DNA of 64,000 bases, from the NCBI GenBank assembly GCA_003290165.1, contig QNQO01006976.1:248001-312000 (forward strand), read 5' to 3'. Positions 44,403-56,529 of the stretch are shown here, in pieces (positions within the stretch are counted from its first letter, which is position 1; each line of letters opens with the position of its first letter). The stretch is from Berberis thunbergii (Eukaryota > Streptophyta > Magnoliopsida > Ranunculales > Berberidaceae). A program made the position numbers and the translations under genes. The notes under the pieces are model-generated. The model saw only the letters and a list, made by a program, of their open reading frames with translations. It was not told the origin of the DNA and made no database searches.

Positions 44403-46590
44403 GTCTTAACACTATGGTGAACAAATTCCCATCCTTCAATATACAAACCTTTGAAGGGATAGAAGGGTTAGTCCCATGTTAGAACGGAAGGTGGAGAATA
44501 TAACACGAAAGATTAAGAATAGGATACTCTCTATTCCGCAATAGACGACATGAATCCTAGGGGGGTCAATTAGAATGTACTTTCGTGTAGAAACAAGGAA
44601 CTAAAAACTATAGAAAAATTGCAGTTGAGGGAAGAGATTAAAAGAGGCAGTTACTTACTCTGTCCCTATCAACAGTGACGATCCTCTTTTTGATAGCTTC
44701 AAGAAACGGAAAAATCAGCAAAATAACAAGATGTAAAAGGTGATTATTGAAACATTGGAACAAAGAAGCCAAAAACAATGGAGAAAGAATGTGGCACTTA
44801 CAAGTACCATAACCCTGTTAACTAGCACATATCAGATGAAAGAGTGCCGGTTAAATTGTTATCCCGAAGCCCCCTGGATTACAAGTCAACAAAGTAGTTT
44901 TAGTCTGTTGCCTAATACACTGAACTTACAAGTATTTCAGATTTGGTATCTGGGACAACGTAGAAGGAATGGGGCCAGTTAACTGGTTATTTTTCAAAAT
45001 TCTGGAGGATCCATTCAAAGGATTAGCAAATAGACAGAACCAGCAAGAAATCCACTCAAACAAAACCTAACAAATGCAGAAAACTCACAATGATTCATAC
45101 TGTTTTAACTTTGAAAATAGAAAATGGTATGTCGCCTTCAATCTCATTAAAGGAAAAATCCCTGCCAAGATACCATTACAAAATGAGATATTGGAAATTC
45201 AAACAAGTACTAAAAATACAACAATGTGGTAGAGAGCAAATTAATGATAAATACATACAATGTAATACAAAAACTTACAAGGATTTCAGAGATGAGGATT
45301 TTCTTGAAGCATGTTCCACAAAATATATAATTTTTTAATATAGAGAGCTTGTGACATGAAAAGGCTATGACAAACTGATGTGTCCAGATTTATCCAATTT
45401 TAGAAACATCATAAACAAAGTAAGATCGACCCCGGCCACTTTAGAATCACTCTCACATAGCTGTATGTAGTGCATGCATGGTTCAGCGAGCAATGAGCTC
45501 CAAATCACTTGACTAACTAATCTAACTAGTTATTAGGTGACTATATATCCTTCATTTCAAAATTTAGTATTCGAATATGTTGTATTGACTGTTGTTCAAT
45601 AAAACTAGAACTTGTTCTCAATTATCCAGCGATGAAGATAAGACTATAAGAGTGAACGAAAACTATACCAGACGGAGTGTTGGTAGAGATAGCTCTGGCC
45701 TTACAGAGTTGACCGAATTTGGTGCTACCATCATATGATCTTAATGCATACCGTGCGAGTTTCATTTCTGACCAAAACAAGATACTAACGTCAATATAAA
45801 ACATTAACTGTATTGCTTTAATATTATACACCATGAAACCATGTAAGATTTTAAGAACAGTCATTCAAAATAAACAAATTAAGCTATAAAGTATGCAAAT
45901 TCCAAGTGTGTTGGAAAGGATAAAAACATTTAAATCCATTCTCATATTTCCCACTTTCGTTGTATTCTTCGCAAAGGCTCTTCTAATTTATTATGTTCTC
46001 TGTGCATTCATAACTACTTACATAAGGTGTCATCCACATTAAACTTGCCCGAGGAGTTTGCAATAGCTTTTTTTCACAAACCCCATACTCCAGAATACCT
46101 TTTCACTCGCAATATCTCAAAAAAAAAAAAAATCCAAATACCTATCTTTTGCATATTTACACTAAAAAAAGTAAACTTAAGGTTCAATTCTCCTTCTCAC
46201 ATTTACCCCATGAGACTGATTTGCAGCTTCAAGTGGAATTTTTTTCAAATCTGTCCAATTAATAATTACATCCCCATTACAATTACAATTCGAATCAAAA
46301 TCTACACTTTTACAATCATCAAACATCAACCCATTTACAGCCGCATTGGTTACCAGGAACTGCTCTGCATGAATAGAGTGATAATCCAAAAAAATGAATT
46401 TTTAAACACTACATTATTTCGGGGTATGATAAGCAAATTAGAAGAAGAAGAAGAAGAAGAAAACAATAAGAAAAAAAACATGAATCAAGCGAGCAAACAA
46501 AATAGATCGATTAAAGAAAAAAAAAATAGTAATGGAACTCGCTCAGATGCTCTCACCTCTGAATTGCTTCGAACACATATACCTTAGGGT
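44403..46590. other. Non-coding stretch, nothing recognised
   Basis: AT-rich DNA. A minus-strand block at about 45780-45660 reads MKLARYALRSYDGSTKFGQL then CKARA and ends near a possible donor, so it may be an orphan exon of unknown family. The long frame at 46027-46587 is A-rich and low-complexity and is not called. TTAGGGTGTGTTTGGTTGCA at 46585-46604 resembles a MITE end. Confidence 0.35.
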
Positions 46591-46659
46591 GTGTTTGGTT
46601 GCATGGAATCCTATGCCATGGGAATCCATGAGGGGACCTCTACATTTTAGGCTAAATTG

Positions 46660-47950
46660 ATTTATCTAGTGAAATGGGATTTCCCACCTTCGGGATTAGA
46701 GCTAAGAATGATTCATTGAGTTTGGTGTCAAGCTGTCTCGTGGAGAAAAATCGTTGAACAACCACAATGACATCATTTTTCACTATATCCCAATAGTATT
46801 TGAAAAAAATGCATGGAAGCCACCCGGGCCAGGAACCTTGTTGCTACCCATAGCAAAAATGGTAGCCTGAATTTCAATCATACTAGGGATGGCTAAGAGG
46901 GATTCATTGTCCTCTCGAGAGATGACTGGGTTGAAGAGACCCAAAATATCGGGACCAGAGGGAGGGTGGGCGTACTGAAAAATATGAGTAAAATATTTAT
47001 TAAGCACATTGCCCACAATTACTGGATCAGAATGACAATTGTTTGCATTATCCTTAAGTCTCAAGATCATAAACCTTTTCTAATGTAGCAGAGTGGCAAA
47101 ATAATTTGGTACTTTTGTCATCGTCTCCAAGCTAAAAGGTTCCCGACTTACTACGTTAGAACATATTTTATTTAACCAAGAGGTTAGACAACTGAGATTC
47201 TAAAATAGAGATGGCAGAAGAATTATCCTTAAATGGAGGCCCATTTTGCAATTGGTCTAGAGTTTGTTGAGTCTCTGAGATACAAAGTTGGATATTCCTA
47301 AACTCAAGTTTATTCTAGCGGTACAATCTATAACTAAGCTTCTTTGTTTTGATGTGGAAATTATTGGCAGGAATATCATGGCGTTGGGGAGCCCAAGTGG
47401 AAAAGACTAAAATGTGGTAGTTGGGATTCCTGGTCTACATATGAAAAAATTTGAAACGTTTGGGACCTTGAAAGGGGTAAGAGCCAATTACAGGGATAAC
47501 ACTTGATGATCCGAAGAGGCAGAAGGGAAAAAAGTCATCCACTCCATAGTGCTAAGATTCTATCCAACTTGACTTTAATCCCATGTTTCTCATGATGCCT
47601 GTTGTTCCAGGTGAAGTAGGACCTATTTAAAGGAAGGTCCAGGAGACGATGTTGTTCCATAAATGTTTTAAGAAAATTGTGAGTAGTATAGGTTTGTCTA
47701 TTTCCCCCCATTTTTCTCTAGGCTGAGAATGGTGCTAAGATCCCCTATGATAATACCCGGAAGAAGTTAAAAACTATACAATTTTGTTATTGTACTCTAG
47801 AAGTGAGCTCGGTGAATTGGATTTGGTTATCTGTAAACAAATACAACAGACCAAACATTAGTAGCATAATAATCATTAATAGTGCAGTTCAAGGAATATT
47901 TACAAGAAGAGAGAATAGTAAGATGGATAACGTCTTTCTAGAAGATAGTC
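46660..47950 (-). pseudogene. LINE-D ORF2, left part (endonuclease to reverse transcriptase start)
   Basis: Read on the minus strand from 47950: an endonuclease piece (GDLSTILSLEKNGG near 47730, matching the usual GGDFNxIL motif), a linker, then 47070-46783 with ILRLKDNANNCHSDP, VGNVLNKYFTHIF and KVPGPGGFHAFF, the start of the reverse transcriptase. LNESFLALIPKVGNPISLDK (about 46720) follows and the LINE breaks off near 46660. Several stops are present. It continues to the right of Pack-CACTA-3 at 55038. Confidence 0.78.
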
Positions 47951-47953
47951 AAT

Positions 47954-48375
47954 CAATACTACAGATATAGGCTTGCATAGCGCTTAAAATAGGCTTAGAT
48001 AGCGCTTTTTAGCGCTATCTAACTACCGCTATGGTAGCTTAGATAGCGCTCAAAAAAGCGCTATGCAAGGCGCGTACTTGAATAGCACTTTGCTTAGATA
48101 GCGCTTTAAAAAGCGCTATCTAAGCGTTTATTTTTTTTTAATTAACTTCAATAGCGCCTTCTAAAGCACTATGTAAGCGCTGATTTTTTTTTAATTAGCT
48201 TGGATAGCGCTTAAAAAAGCGCTATTTAATTTAAATGAATTTATTAAATTAGATTTGTTTATCTGCTAAGATAGCGCGTAAATAAGCGCTATGGAAGTAA
48301 TTAGATTGTTCTTAGATAGCGCTAAAAGAAGCGCTATTGTAGTATATATGTTAAACTTAGATATCGCTTATTTGA
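47954..48375. repeat. Subterminal array (family beta) at the left end of Pack-CACTA-3
   Basis: About twelve AGCGCT-centred palindromes, e.g. TAGATAGCGCTTTAAAAAGC and its inverse, spaced 25-50 bp. Confidence 0.88.
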
Positions 48376-48549
48376 GCACTATCTAAGTTATTTGATTTGT
48401 TTTTTCTATTTTTCCGATACCGATTTTCTGGGCTAAATATAATATTTAATATAATAATGACAACGTTCAATCAATCAATAAAGACACAACATGATAACTA
48501 ACTGTTTCTCATTCATTCAAAATATAATTTAAGCATTCATACAAAATTC

Positions 48550-49185
48550 AATAAAGATACAAAATTGTTCTCAATCACGGTATCCCAAGCTTTGCCACTC
48601 AAACTGTAACGGATCAAGAACTTGAGGACATCAAGAGGGAAGTAGAAGATGATGTTGTATAACCAAATCACTCCTGCCCATCCCCACCCTATGCCTTGGA
48701 TCCTTGCAAAGTCCCAGTTTGCATAAACAGCTATCAATGTAGCCACCTTAACACAATGGATGGATAAATTGTCAGTTTTAATGGAGAATACAGATATATT
48801 CAATGGCATGAAACATCATTTATACTCACCAATTGAGCGGCAAGGAAGGCACTAACAAGCAACACGCCTGGTCGTTCAACAAAGGACCAACTCTGAGATC
48901 GGGTCACAAAGATGAGAGCCTGGCTCACTATGCTCACTTGGAGATAGAGAGCTGCAGTGAGTTCTTCGTTGTTGTGCCTGATTGATCTCACGCCAAATGT
49001 TTTCTGCACATTATATCATTTGGTAGACAATGAGTAGGATCAGTATGATTAATATATACTAATTGATATATAAGATGTTGCACGTGTTCTTTGGACAGGA
49101 GACTACTTACTGAGAAGAAATCTGTCTCACAGGAAGCCCAAAAGAAAATCACAGTCATGATAGCAAGATATGTGCCAAGTAGCTT
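48550..49185 (-). pseudogene. Plasma-membrane H+-ATPase (AHA family) fragment, three exons
   Basis: P-type proton pumps energise the plant plasma membrane. Minus-strand exons match the C-terminal transmembrane region (TM7-TM10): about 49185-49111 (GTYLAIMTVIFFWASCETDF), 49003-48830 ([34 protein letters not shown]) and 48746-48550 ([49 protein letters not shown]). Splice sites are intact. After VIEN the sequence leaves the family, so the C-terminal autoinhibitory domain is lost, and the catalytic P, N and A domains are absent. It is the last capture in the element's presumed transcription direction. Confidence 0.9.
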
Positions 49186-49267
49186 GCATTAATAAACATA
49201 AGGTCATAAATATAACAAAGCATTTAGGATGTGGAGCTCATCAGGATCTTCTACGTTTTTCAACATC

Positions 49268-49450
49268 GCATTACTCATAAAGATTATTTCTTTATTTTTT
49301 CATGATATATCAGAAAAAATTAAGGATGGCTGATAAAGATTACTCATAAAGATTACTCATTACTCATTACTCATAAGGATTACTCATAAAAATTACTCTT
49401 TATTTCTTTATTCTTTATTTCATTACTCATAAAGATTACTCATTTATCAT
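49268..49450. repeat. Irregular tandem repeat of TACTCATAAAGAT
   Basis: About nine copies of ATTACTCATAAAGATTACTC and shorter derivatives, in the interval between the H+-ATPase and fimbrin fragments. Confidence 0.8.
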
Positions 49451-49762
49451 CTATCAGAAAATTAAGGTCAAGGTTCAAGGACCTTGTTTGGACCTCGGTC
49501 CATTTGAAATGAAAGTGGCTGATAGTCCTAGTCCCGTTCAGAAAATTCTTATCAAGACTGTGTCTAAAAATCTGGACTGAAGTAGGCTAGGATCCTAAGG
49601 ATGGTCAATGAGTGATAGTATAAGATTTTAGTGAGTGTCTGAGTTATAAAAGGTGTCATCAAGACAAAAGATCTGACAACTACTTAGCATCACATGCATA
49701 TAGTGCCATGGCCTCAAACCTTAGCATCATGCACCCAAAGCAAAAAAGGTTGAACTCAGTAC

Positions 49763-51590
49763 CTTAAAGCTATTCATACGACTATGTCTTCCTGCATCCT
49801 TCACTTTTGCGTTAGCCCATTTCAGGATATCAGCATCTGAAATCTCCCTCTTGGAATGAGATCTCAAATTCTTAAGGAGTTGGAGGATGCTGCAACGCAT
49901 TAACTGCCATCGATAAGCTGGAAAGGAAAACCAGGTCTTTAATCAATACCAAATGTTGATGCCCTTCAAAGACGAATAAAATGCTTCAAGCTTCAATGTA
50001 AATTTTTGACTTGTGATACCCTCACCACAAAGTCTAACCAACAAAGCTAGGATTGTTAAATCTATGAATGTTTAACTATGAAATGACTTTAAATGTACTT
50101 TTCTGGGGAAGGAAGAGCGTGAGAATCAATAGAATCGTACTATAAATAAAATTAATGCCAAGTTAACTTCCCAAGAAAATCATGAAATTAAAAGTCAATA
50201 TGTAAATCTCATAATGATTATGGTAAAAGTATTTTACCCAGTATAAGTTTCTTATTTCCTTGCACAATATCGTTTCCAGCAATATTAACCAAAGAAAACC
50301 TAAACTGTTTCCCAATTCTCACAACTTGGTTACAGTTTTCTACTTTTCTGAATGGCATTTTGATTGGAGGCTTGGTTGCAAATTTCCAATTAACTATCCC
50401 AGGTGAAACCTTGTCAAGGGCCTCCAAAAGCACCACAGTGACGTAGAATTGATTCTGTGCAAAATAAACAAACTAAAATAAGAAGGAAAAATCAGTTCAT
50501 ATATAAAATTTTGAAAAAGATTTTGCTGTCATACCCATTTCTAACATCCTCAAAAAGATTATTAATATATGTTGAGTTTCCCAGACTATTGATCCAAAGG
50601 CGGAATGCTCTCTCTTCTCTAGAGATTTGTGCATCATCAGTTGAAGTTTCAAGAAAAGATACTTGCTTCGTTTGGGAGGAGAGTCCGTTCCTACATGCAA
50701 CAACTTATTAAAGTTAGTTTTAGCAGTTAACAATATTAATAAGACAATAACTGCTAGTTCCTAATGCAGCTATTTACCAATGACTTCATGGTCAAAAGTC
50801 AAGACTATTTACAAGCTACATTCAGGTAGAGAGGGGTCAAGAAGAAAGATTACTGTATGCATAAAAAAGAAACAAGGCCAACTCCTTTGAGGGAAATTTT
50901 GGGATACCAACAACAATACACTAGAAGGGCGTCCCTTACAGTTGACTTCTTCAGAGATGCATGGTTGTCAAAAACTCCCACCCTCTCTTCCCAATGTCCA
51001 ATGAAGAAAAATAAATAAATAACTAGATCACATAGTCTCGCCTAATATGGGTCTTCAACAACCTGGAATGCGGTCTCACTTTGTTTTGAAAACCTCAAAG
51101 CTGATGCATAGGATCACTCTCTTACAATGTTGCACCCTCCTCCACCCAGGTGCAGATGATCTGGTTTCTTTACGAAAATTTGCTTGTACAAGTACAACTA
51201 AATGGTAAAGGTCAGGTTATGATTAAAAAAACAGTACATAGCACATATAATTTCAGATAACATATCACCATGGAAAAAAAGAAAGTAAAATAGACGACCA
51301 GTACTTGCAGACCAGATGATGAGGGATGGATAATTTAAACGATAGTAGAGCTTCATGTTAGTGTTTATTAGTCATCTCTCACCTGTGTTGGAAAATGTGT
51401 GCAACAAATGCAAGATTAAGATTCGGAGAACCTTCCACAATATCCTTGGCTGTTAAGTATCTCTTGCAACCCATCCTGTCAGCATGTTCAAGGATTAACC
51501 TTGCTCTTTCTAGAGGATCCTTGACAGCCAAAGTAGATGGATTCTTATGTTCTGGGGCAAGAACATTTAACAAGTATAAGCCTCCCCATC
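49763..51590 (-). pseudogene. Fimbrin/plastin (actin-bundling) fragment, four exons
   Basis: Fimbrins cross-link actin filaments through tandem calponin-homology domains. Minus-strand exons in order: 51590-51383 ([50 protein letters not shown]), 50690-50535 (NGLSSQTKQVSFLE, REERAFRLWINSLGN), 50454-50238 ([35 protein letters not shown]) and 49917-49763 (YRWQLMRCSILQLLKNL, DADILKWANAKV). They cover CH2-CH3 of the family in collinear order with GT-AG signals and no stop seen within them. N-terminal CH1 and the C-terminal end are missing. Exon 50454 begins with a few residues (NQFYVTVV) that do not match the family. Confidence 0.92.
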
Positions 51591-53194
51591 CTGCAATGAA
51601 AGTATGAAAACTACGTCAGACAAACTTGATGACATGAGACCAATACGCAGATAGACTTTTTTTTTACTATGCATAGGAGAAGGTAAATCAAATAAATAAA
51701 GAAAGAAATAGAATTACAGCTTCATTGAATTCAAGGAACCATTGTGGTTACTGGTCAACTAAATTCGTTATTTCAAAGCGAAATGATGAGTGGAAGGGCG
51801 GGGTGTGGTGCTTTAGTTACTTAAAGCCTGAGGGATCTTCCTAAAAAATATCATAACAACTGAATAAAATATAGATGATGGGCTTTGCTGCAGAATTATC
51901 TAACCTAACAAAAAGAGGCTTGGCTTGGCAAAGCTTTGAGAAATTAAGAAACCTTCAACTCAACTCATTTCTGCCTATACAGCTTACAGGGAGATAACTT
52001 ATAAGCAAAACAAAACTCAAGCACTAAACCCTAGCCAATGCTGTTGCAAAATTTTCTGAACTGATTGCAGGATACACACACACATACGCATATTAAACCA
52101 AATATGTAGTTAGGTTAAGCAACCCAAATTAGGATGCAAAACAGTTTTTTGTATTAATCACTTAGGGTAAGATTGCAGAGCACTCTTAGGGTACGCCACA
52201 ACTACAAAATACAAGAGAATAAGACAAATAAACACTCACATCATCCCTCAAGCCATATAGGCAGACAAACAAGGTGAGAACATGCCACGAAATAAGAACC
52301 AATTTTTGGAAGAAACAGAGGGCAGTTGTAATAAGTTCTATTTTGGTATCTATAAACTGTCTCTCAATCAAACATTATTTTTTTGCTTTGTTGTAGAACC
52401 TAGACAATGATCAATAGATGAATTCACATTAATTTTTCCTTCATATAGCTAGCAAAAATAAAAATAGTTAAGGTTTGACAAGAACAATATAAATGAAGCA
52501 TTCTCTCAAGGTATCCACATAAGTCTTCACATCTTAGAATGTAAAAAATGTAAGAATTGTAGTAGTCCTCGAGATCAGGTATCATTCATTGAATACCCAC
52601 AACTTATTACAACAAGTGGAACCCATAGAATTAACACAAGCATTATATCAGAAATTTTAACATTGCTACTTTCAACAACATATTGAAAAAGGAAAGAACA
52701 TATAAATGAACAATCTAGATCTCATAACGTATAAATAGCATGGAACTAACCTCTGTTGTTGTACCACATGCCTTCATGCAGGAAGGACTTGCTGGCTCTG
52801 GCAACTCTGTGATGATTATCACCACTTCAATGACCTGTCCAGTGCTTCTGAGGTCTTCTGAGCTGCATGTCGTTCCACTTCCAAGTTTTACATGTTCCCT
52901 ATGAACAGAAAGTAATGCTAAGCAAGAAAATCATTAGTTGATGTAATTACTGAAGTTAAAAACAAAGATTTCAATTATTTAAAGAAGCAGAAAAGAAAGA
53001 AAGATGCCTACCAAGTGGTGTGACACACTGAGCAGGAAAGGCGAGAAAGCGGTATAAGCGAATATTATTTATGCACCACTTTACTTAAAATGATGAAGTT
53101 CTCTTATACGCCTAACATCTGCAATTTACTCTACACTCTTGGATCAATTAAAAAACACAGAAACCTCAAAATGTATTTGCAGTTTCAGTGTACC
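51591..53194. other. Intron-like DNA between captures
   Basis: No recognisable exon. A GC-richer block at 52750-52880 may be an exon (open on both strands) but has no family signature. Confidence 0.35.
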
Positions 53195-53294
53195 TTCTTT
53201 TGCTTTCTCAATACCATATAACTTGAAGGCTCGTCTATTTGGAAAATCTGCAATGACTCATTAGCCGTGGCATCCAGCTTGAGAAAAATTGTCC
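53195..53294 (-). CDS. Unrecognised captured exon
   Basis: Minus-strand exon between AAACAG (acceptor) and AAGAAG|GTACAC (donor) reading GTIFLKLDATANESLQIFQI and EPSSYMVLRKQKK. The frame is open and the splice sites are good. No family is recognised. Confidence 0.4.
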
Positions 53295-54280
53295 CTGTTT
53301 TGGATAGAAGGTCATACTTTTCAGTGCAACTTAAATGGTCAATGTTTAGCAAGAGTAGGAACACTACAATAAATTAAGGCACATACAATTAGATTTCTGT
53401 TAACACAGTCGATAGTAATTGACATTCCCACCTAATATCTGCTCAAGGGTATAACAAACCTCTCATTCTCTCGTATAACAAGAAGATCCCACTTGATCGA
53501 ACTTGGACATCACTTCCAATATACCACAGAATTAAGCTGAAAGTTAAGAAAATAACTAAACATGTTCAAAATAGGAAAGGGAATATATAAGATCAACCAA
53601 AATACGAAAACCTCTACAAACAAACCAAGCTCCAAGTTGCAAAGCACTTTCCTGAGAAGCAACGAGAGATGACTCTTCTGACTTGGTGCATATAATTATC
53701 AGAGGCCTTGCTCAATATTTTACTGGAGAAGGATCAAAGAAACACACAAGACCAACATAATAAATCAAGCTTAAAAACAGCTATATGCAAGAGATGAATG
53801 GAATCTAGTTGGAAAAAGTATAAAACAACTTCATAAAATGCTTGGTCAATGGCACATACCTATATCGATTAGGGGTAAATATGTATCCCTATCATCCCAA
53901 ACTTCTGAGTCATAAAGTTGGTGCATACTACAAATGATGAGCAACTCCAACTCTGAAACAACGACAAGCTACTTTGTTAATTATGAAAAATGTGTTTCTT
54001 TCTTTCTCTTTTTGCATTTTCTTATTTGTGGGCTTGATGTCCTTAATGTAGCCTGATATTTTATCCTCAAAGTAATCACAACTCAGGGCCTATTCTGCCA
54101 CTTGTGTTGTTCTTGCAAAACAATAAACCAAAGAAAAACAGAATTACAGAACAAAACGAAGAAGAACAGATCTAAACCATCGCAGGTTTGAAGAAGAACA
54201 AAACCATAAACCATCGCAGATTCGCAGGTTTGTAGAAGAACAGAACGAAAAAGCCACCAAAGAAGCAGGTTACCACTTAC
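53295..54280. other. Intron-like DNA
   Basis: No coding recognised between the leader exon and the first captured exon of Pack-CACTA-3. Confidence 0.35.
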
Positions 54281-54650
54281 CAAAGGTCCAGATCTGATCT
54301 CTGAGTCTGAGTTTCTTCTACTTCTGAGTTCGTCTTCCTTCGATTTGTTCTTCTTCTCTCTTCGTCTTCCTTCTTCTTCGATTTCTTCTTCTTCTTCCTT
54401 CGATTTCTTCCAAGTGTTTCAGTCTTCTTCCCTTCGATTTCTTCTTCTTCTCTCTTCTGGCTTTCTTACTTGGATCTGAAAAAAGAAAAAAATCGATCAG
54501 TCTTACTTGGACCTGAGTCGCCTCCTTCCTCGGTTCCTTGCCTCCTCGCCTCCTCTGGTTCGTCGCCTCGGTTCCTTGCCTCCTCGCCTCATCGCCTCTC
54601 TGTGTGTTTGAGAAGGGGAATTCTAAATGTCGAGTAAACCAAAATCTGAA
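54281..54650 (-). promoter_or_regulatory. Leader exon / presumed transcription start region of Pack-CACTA-3
   Basis: On the minus strand this is GA/AAG-rich (GAAGAAGAAG tracts), without a long frame, and ends GACCTTTG|GTAAGT at 54281/54280, a strong donor. It sits about 100 bp inside the right subterminal array, upstream of all captured exons in their sense direction. Confidence 0.5.
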
Positions 54651-54739
54651 AAAATGAAAAATGAGGGTTTGTGATCTTAACCGTCCGATCGTATCAAGAT
54701 CTGTAAAAAAGAGATTTAATTTGATATTTGATTAAAATC

Positions 54740-55034
54740 GAAGCGCTATCCTAAATGTAAGTAGCATAGCGCTTCGGAAGCGCTATGCAAGCACTTTAAA
54801 AGCGCTATGGTAGCTTTGGTAACGTTTTTTCTCATAGCGTTTTTTAAAGCGCTATCTAAGACATAACTAAGATAGCGCTTAACTGAAAAAAAAAATTAAA
54901 AGCGCTATTGTAGTGTTTTTTTTTTTTAAATTTTTTTTTAAAGACAAATAAGCGCTATCCTAGTGCCCACTTGGATAGCTCTTTAAAAAAGCGCTATCTA
55001 AGTGGCGTTACCTAAGCTAATATTTGTAGTAGTG
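54740..55034. repeat. Subterminal array (family beta) at the right end of Pack-CACTA-3
   Basis: About ten AAGCGCTATC/GATAGCGCTT units ending ATATTTGTAGTAGTG. Confidence 0.88.
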
Positions 55035-55037
55035 AAT

Positions 55038-55205
55038 CCTTCGGTCTGTCCATGTTGAAAGACTAGTTTCTGATGTATGTGGTCCATCTTGGGGGAAGAA
55101 ACTTTGGTATCTGAAATGAATATATTGTTGGGATTGGATTGTTTAGAGAGAGTCTTTAGATTTTAAAACGCTTTGGGAGACCCCATTCCTCTGGCGGTTG
55201 CCATC
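55038..55205 (-). mobile_element. LINE-D ORF2 upstream segment
   Basis: Minus strand reads FISDTKVSSPKMDHIHQKL then VFQHGQTEG, matching the start of plant LINE endonucleases (xLSETKxxxxKMxxVRxxLGF). It ends at the AAT target duplication, beyond which Pack-CACTA-3 intervenes before LINE-D resumes at 47950. Confidence 0.7.
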
Positions 55206-55879
55206 CGCAACAACTGATGAAGAAACTAGATTGGGCAAAAGAACATGCACATCTGTCCCGACTGCATGAACATGTTGACGAGTGGCAAGAGTAAGTTCAA
55301 TAGAGCCCTTGGCTTTCTATTGTATTGATGGTAGAAAAAGAGTTTACTGCTAGTAGTTTCTGTACTGCCTTCATGCAGTGCTATCATCTTCCTTTTACCC
55401 AAATTAAGGGTCAATTCCCTTTTGGCTAGAGCTTTTGTTATTGGACAATTCACAAGTAATCTCAATGTGTATCGCCATGTCGTTTGAGATTAATTTCTTA
55501 ATTCAACCATTGACTACTTGAAACTTTGCCACTACTTAGCTTCTCAAGAATTTTAGCAGCTTGTTTATCTCAAAAAATCTATCGGCCTTTGCATGAGGCT
55601 GTAACAATGTTCCCTGCATTTGAAACTAAATTAAAGAGTACATTGCTTTGGGACGATATTTTGCAACATGTACAAGCGTTTACTAAAGGTAATGTACAAA
55701 ACATTGTTTATATAATGTTTATATAATGAGGAAAGTTTGTCTTTTAAAATCATAGATTTTAATATGTTAAATTTGCCTTGTACATTGCTTGCCTCATCAT
55801 AACATTGCCCACGTGACCTCGTCATGTTTAACTTATGATTAAAAAATAATTTATTAAGTATTATCTTGAATGAAATTGT
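55206..55879. other. Non-coding stretch
   Basis: A minus-strand frame at 55465-55226 has no recognised family, and nothing else is identifiable. Possibly LINE-D 5' sequence. Confidence 0.35.
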
Positions 55880-56390
55880 CACTAAACAAAAAATACCCAT
55901 CCGCAATGGTTTGGGACCGTGGGGTAAGCTATTGCCACGGCTTAGAGGCGTGGCCATTTGAGGCGTCGCCAAATCACCTTTGACAGCTATAAACTGTAGC
56001 CACACTTATTAGCAACGGTTTTATGTTCGAGAACGATTGATGATTTTCTTCATTTAGCAACGGTTGTAAGCCGTTGCACACATGAAGCTTTGGCAAGTGA
56101 TTGCCATTGTTTTAAGCCGTGGCAAGCATGAAGTACCACGATTTTAAGCCGTGGCAAGCATGAAGTACCATGGTTTTAAGCCGTGGCCAGTCAAAACAAA
56201 ATTCAAAAAAAAAGAAATCTGGTTTTTGCAAGGGTTTGAAACCGTTGCAAATTAATATAATCGAAAAAAAATTACATTTTTTTTGCTGCTGCAGCAAAAT
56301 CACAGCCCCACACCTGCAAAATCAGTCCTTACTAAGATGAATATTTTCTTCAAGTTATAGAGTATATCGTTAGTAGTTCGCAATTGTCAA
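55880..56390 (-). mobile_element. CACTA right arm, minus orientation (family alpha)
   Basis: Begins CACTAAACAAAAAATACCC at 55880 (one change in the CACTA box region) and contains the same landmarks, inverted, as the arm at 10150-10631: GGTAAGC...GCCACGGC, GGCGTCGCC, TTTTATGTTCGAGAACG, GCTGCTGCAGCAAAATCAC, TTCAAGTTATAGAGTATAT. The two copies are near-identical over about 480 bp. The left partner terminus would lie at higher coordinates and is not recognised. Confidence 0.82.
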
Positions 56391-56495
56391 AGAACAAACG
56401 AAAGAACTATATGGGCTAACTTTCAATCGGATCAAAACCCATGTACCAAGGACATTTTGTATTCAAAATATTCATATAGACAGAAAGAAAAGCCA

Positions 56496-56516
56496 AAAAA
56501 AAAAAAAAAAAAAACA
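56496..56516. repeat. A-run of about 21 bp
   Basis: Uninterrupted A-run next to the LINE 3' fragment. Its strand is wrong for that LINE's poly(A) tail. Confidence 0.8.
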
Positions 56517-56529
56517 GAGTTGGCAACAA

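Larger units (their letters stand above)
47954..55034 (-). mobile_element. Pack-CACTA-3: 7.1-kb gene-capturing CACTA element
   Basis: The termini are an imperfect inverted repeat of about 21 bp: CAATACTACAGATATAGGC at 47954 and, reverse-complemented from 55034, CACTACTACAAATATTAGC. Flanking triplets are identical (AAT at 47951-47953 and 55035-55037). Both arms carry GATAGCGCTTTTTAGCGCTATC-type palindromes (family beta). Inside, all on the minus strand: a leader exon (54650-54281), one unknown exon, four fimbrin exons and three H+-ATPase exons. LINE-D sequence flanks both sides. No transposase is present. Confidence 0.75.

Noticed and set aside
46027..46587. A 186-codon open frame on +
   Set aside because: A-rich, low complexity (Lys/Asn/Glu runs from GAAGAA and AAAA tracts), no domain and no codon structure.
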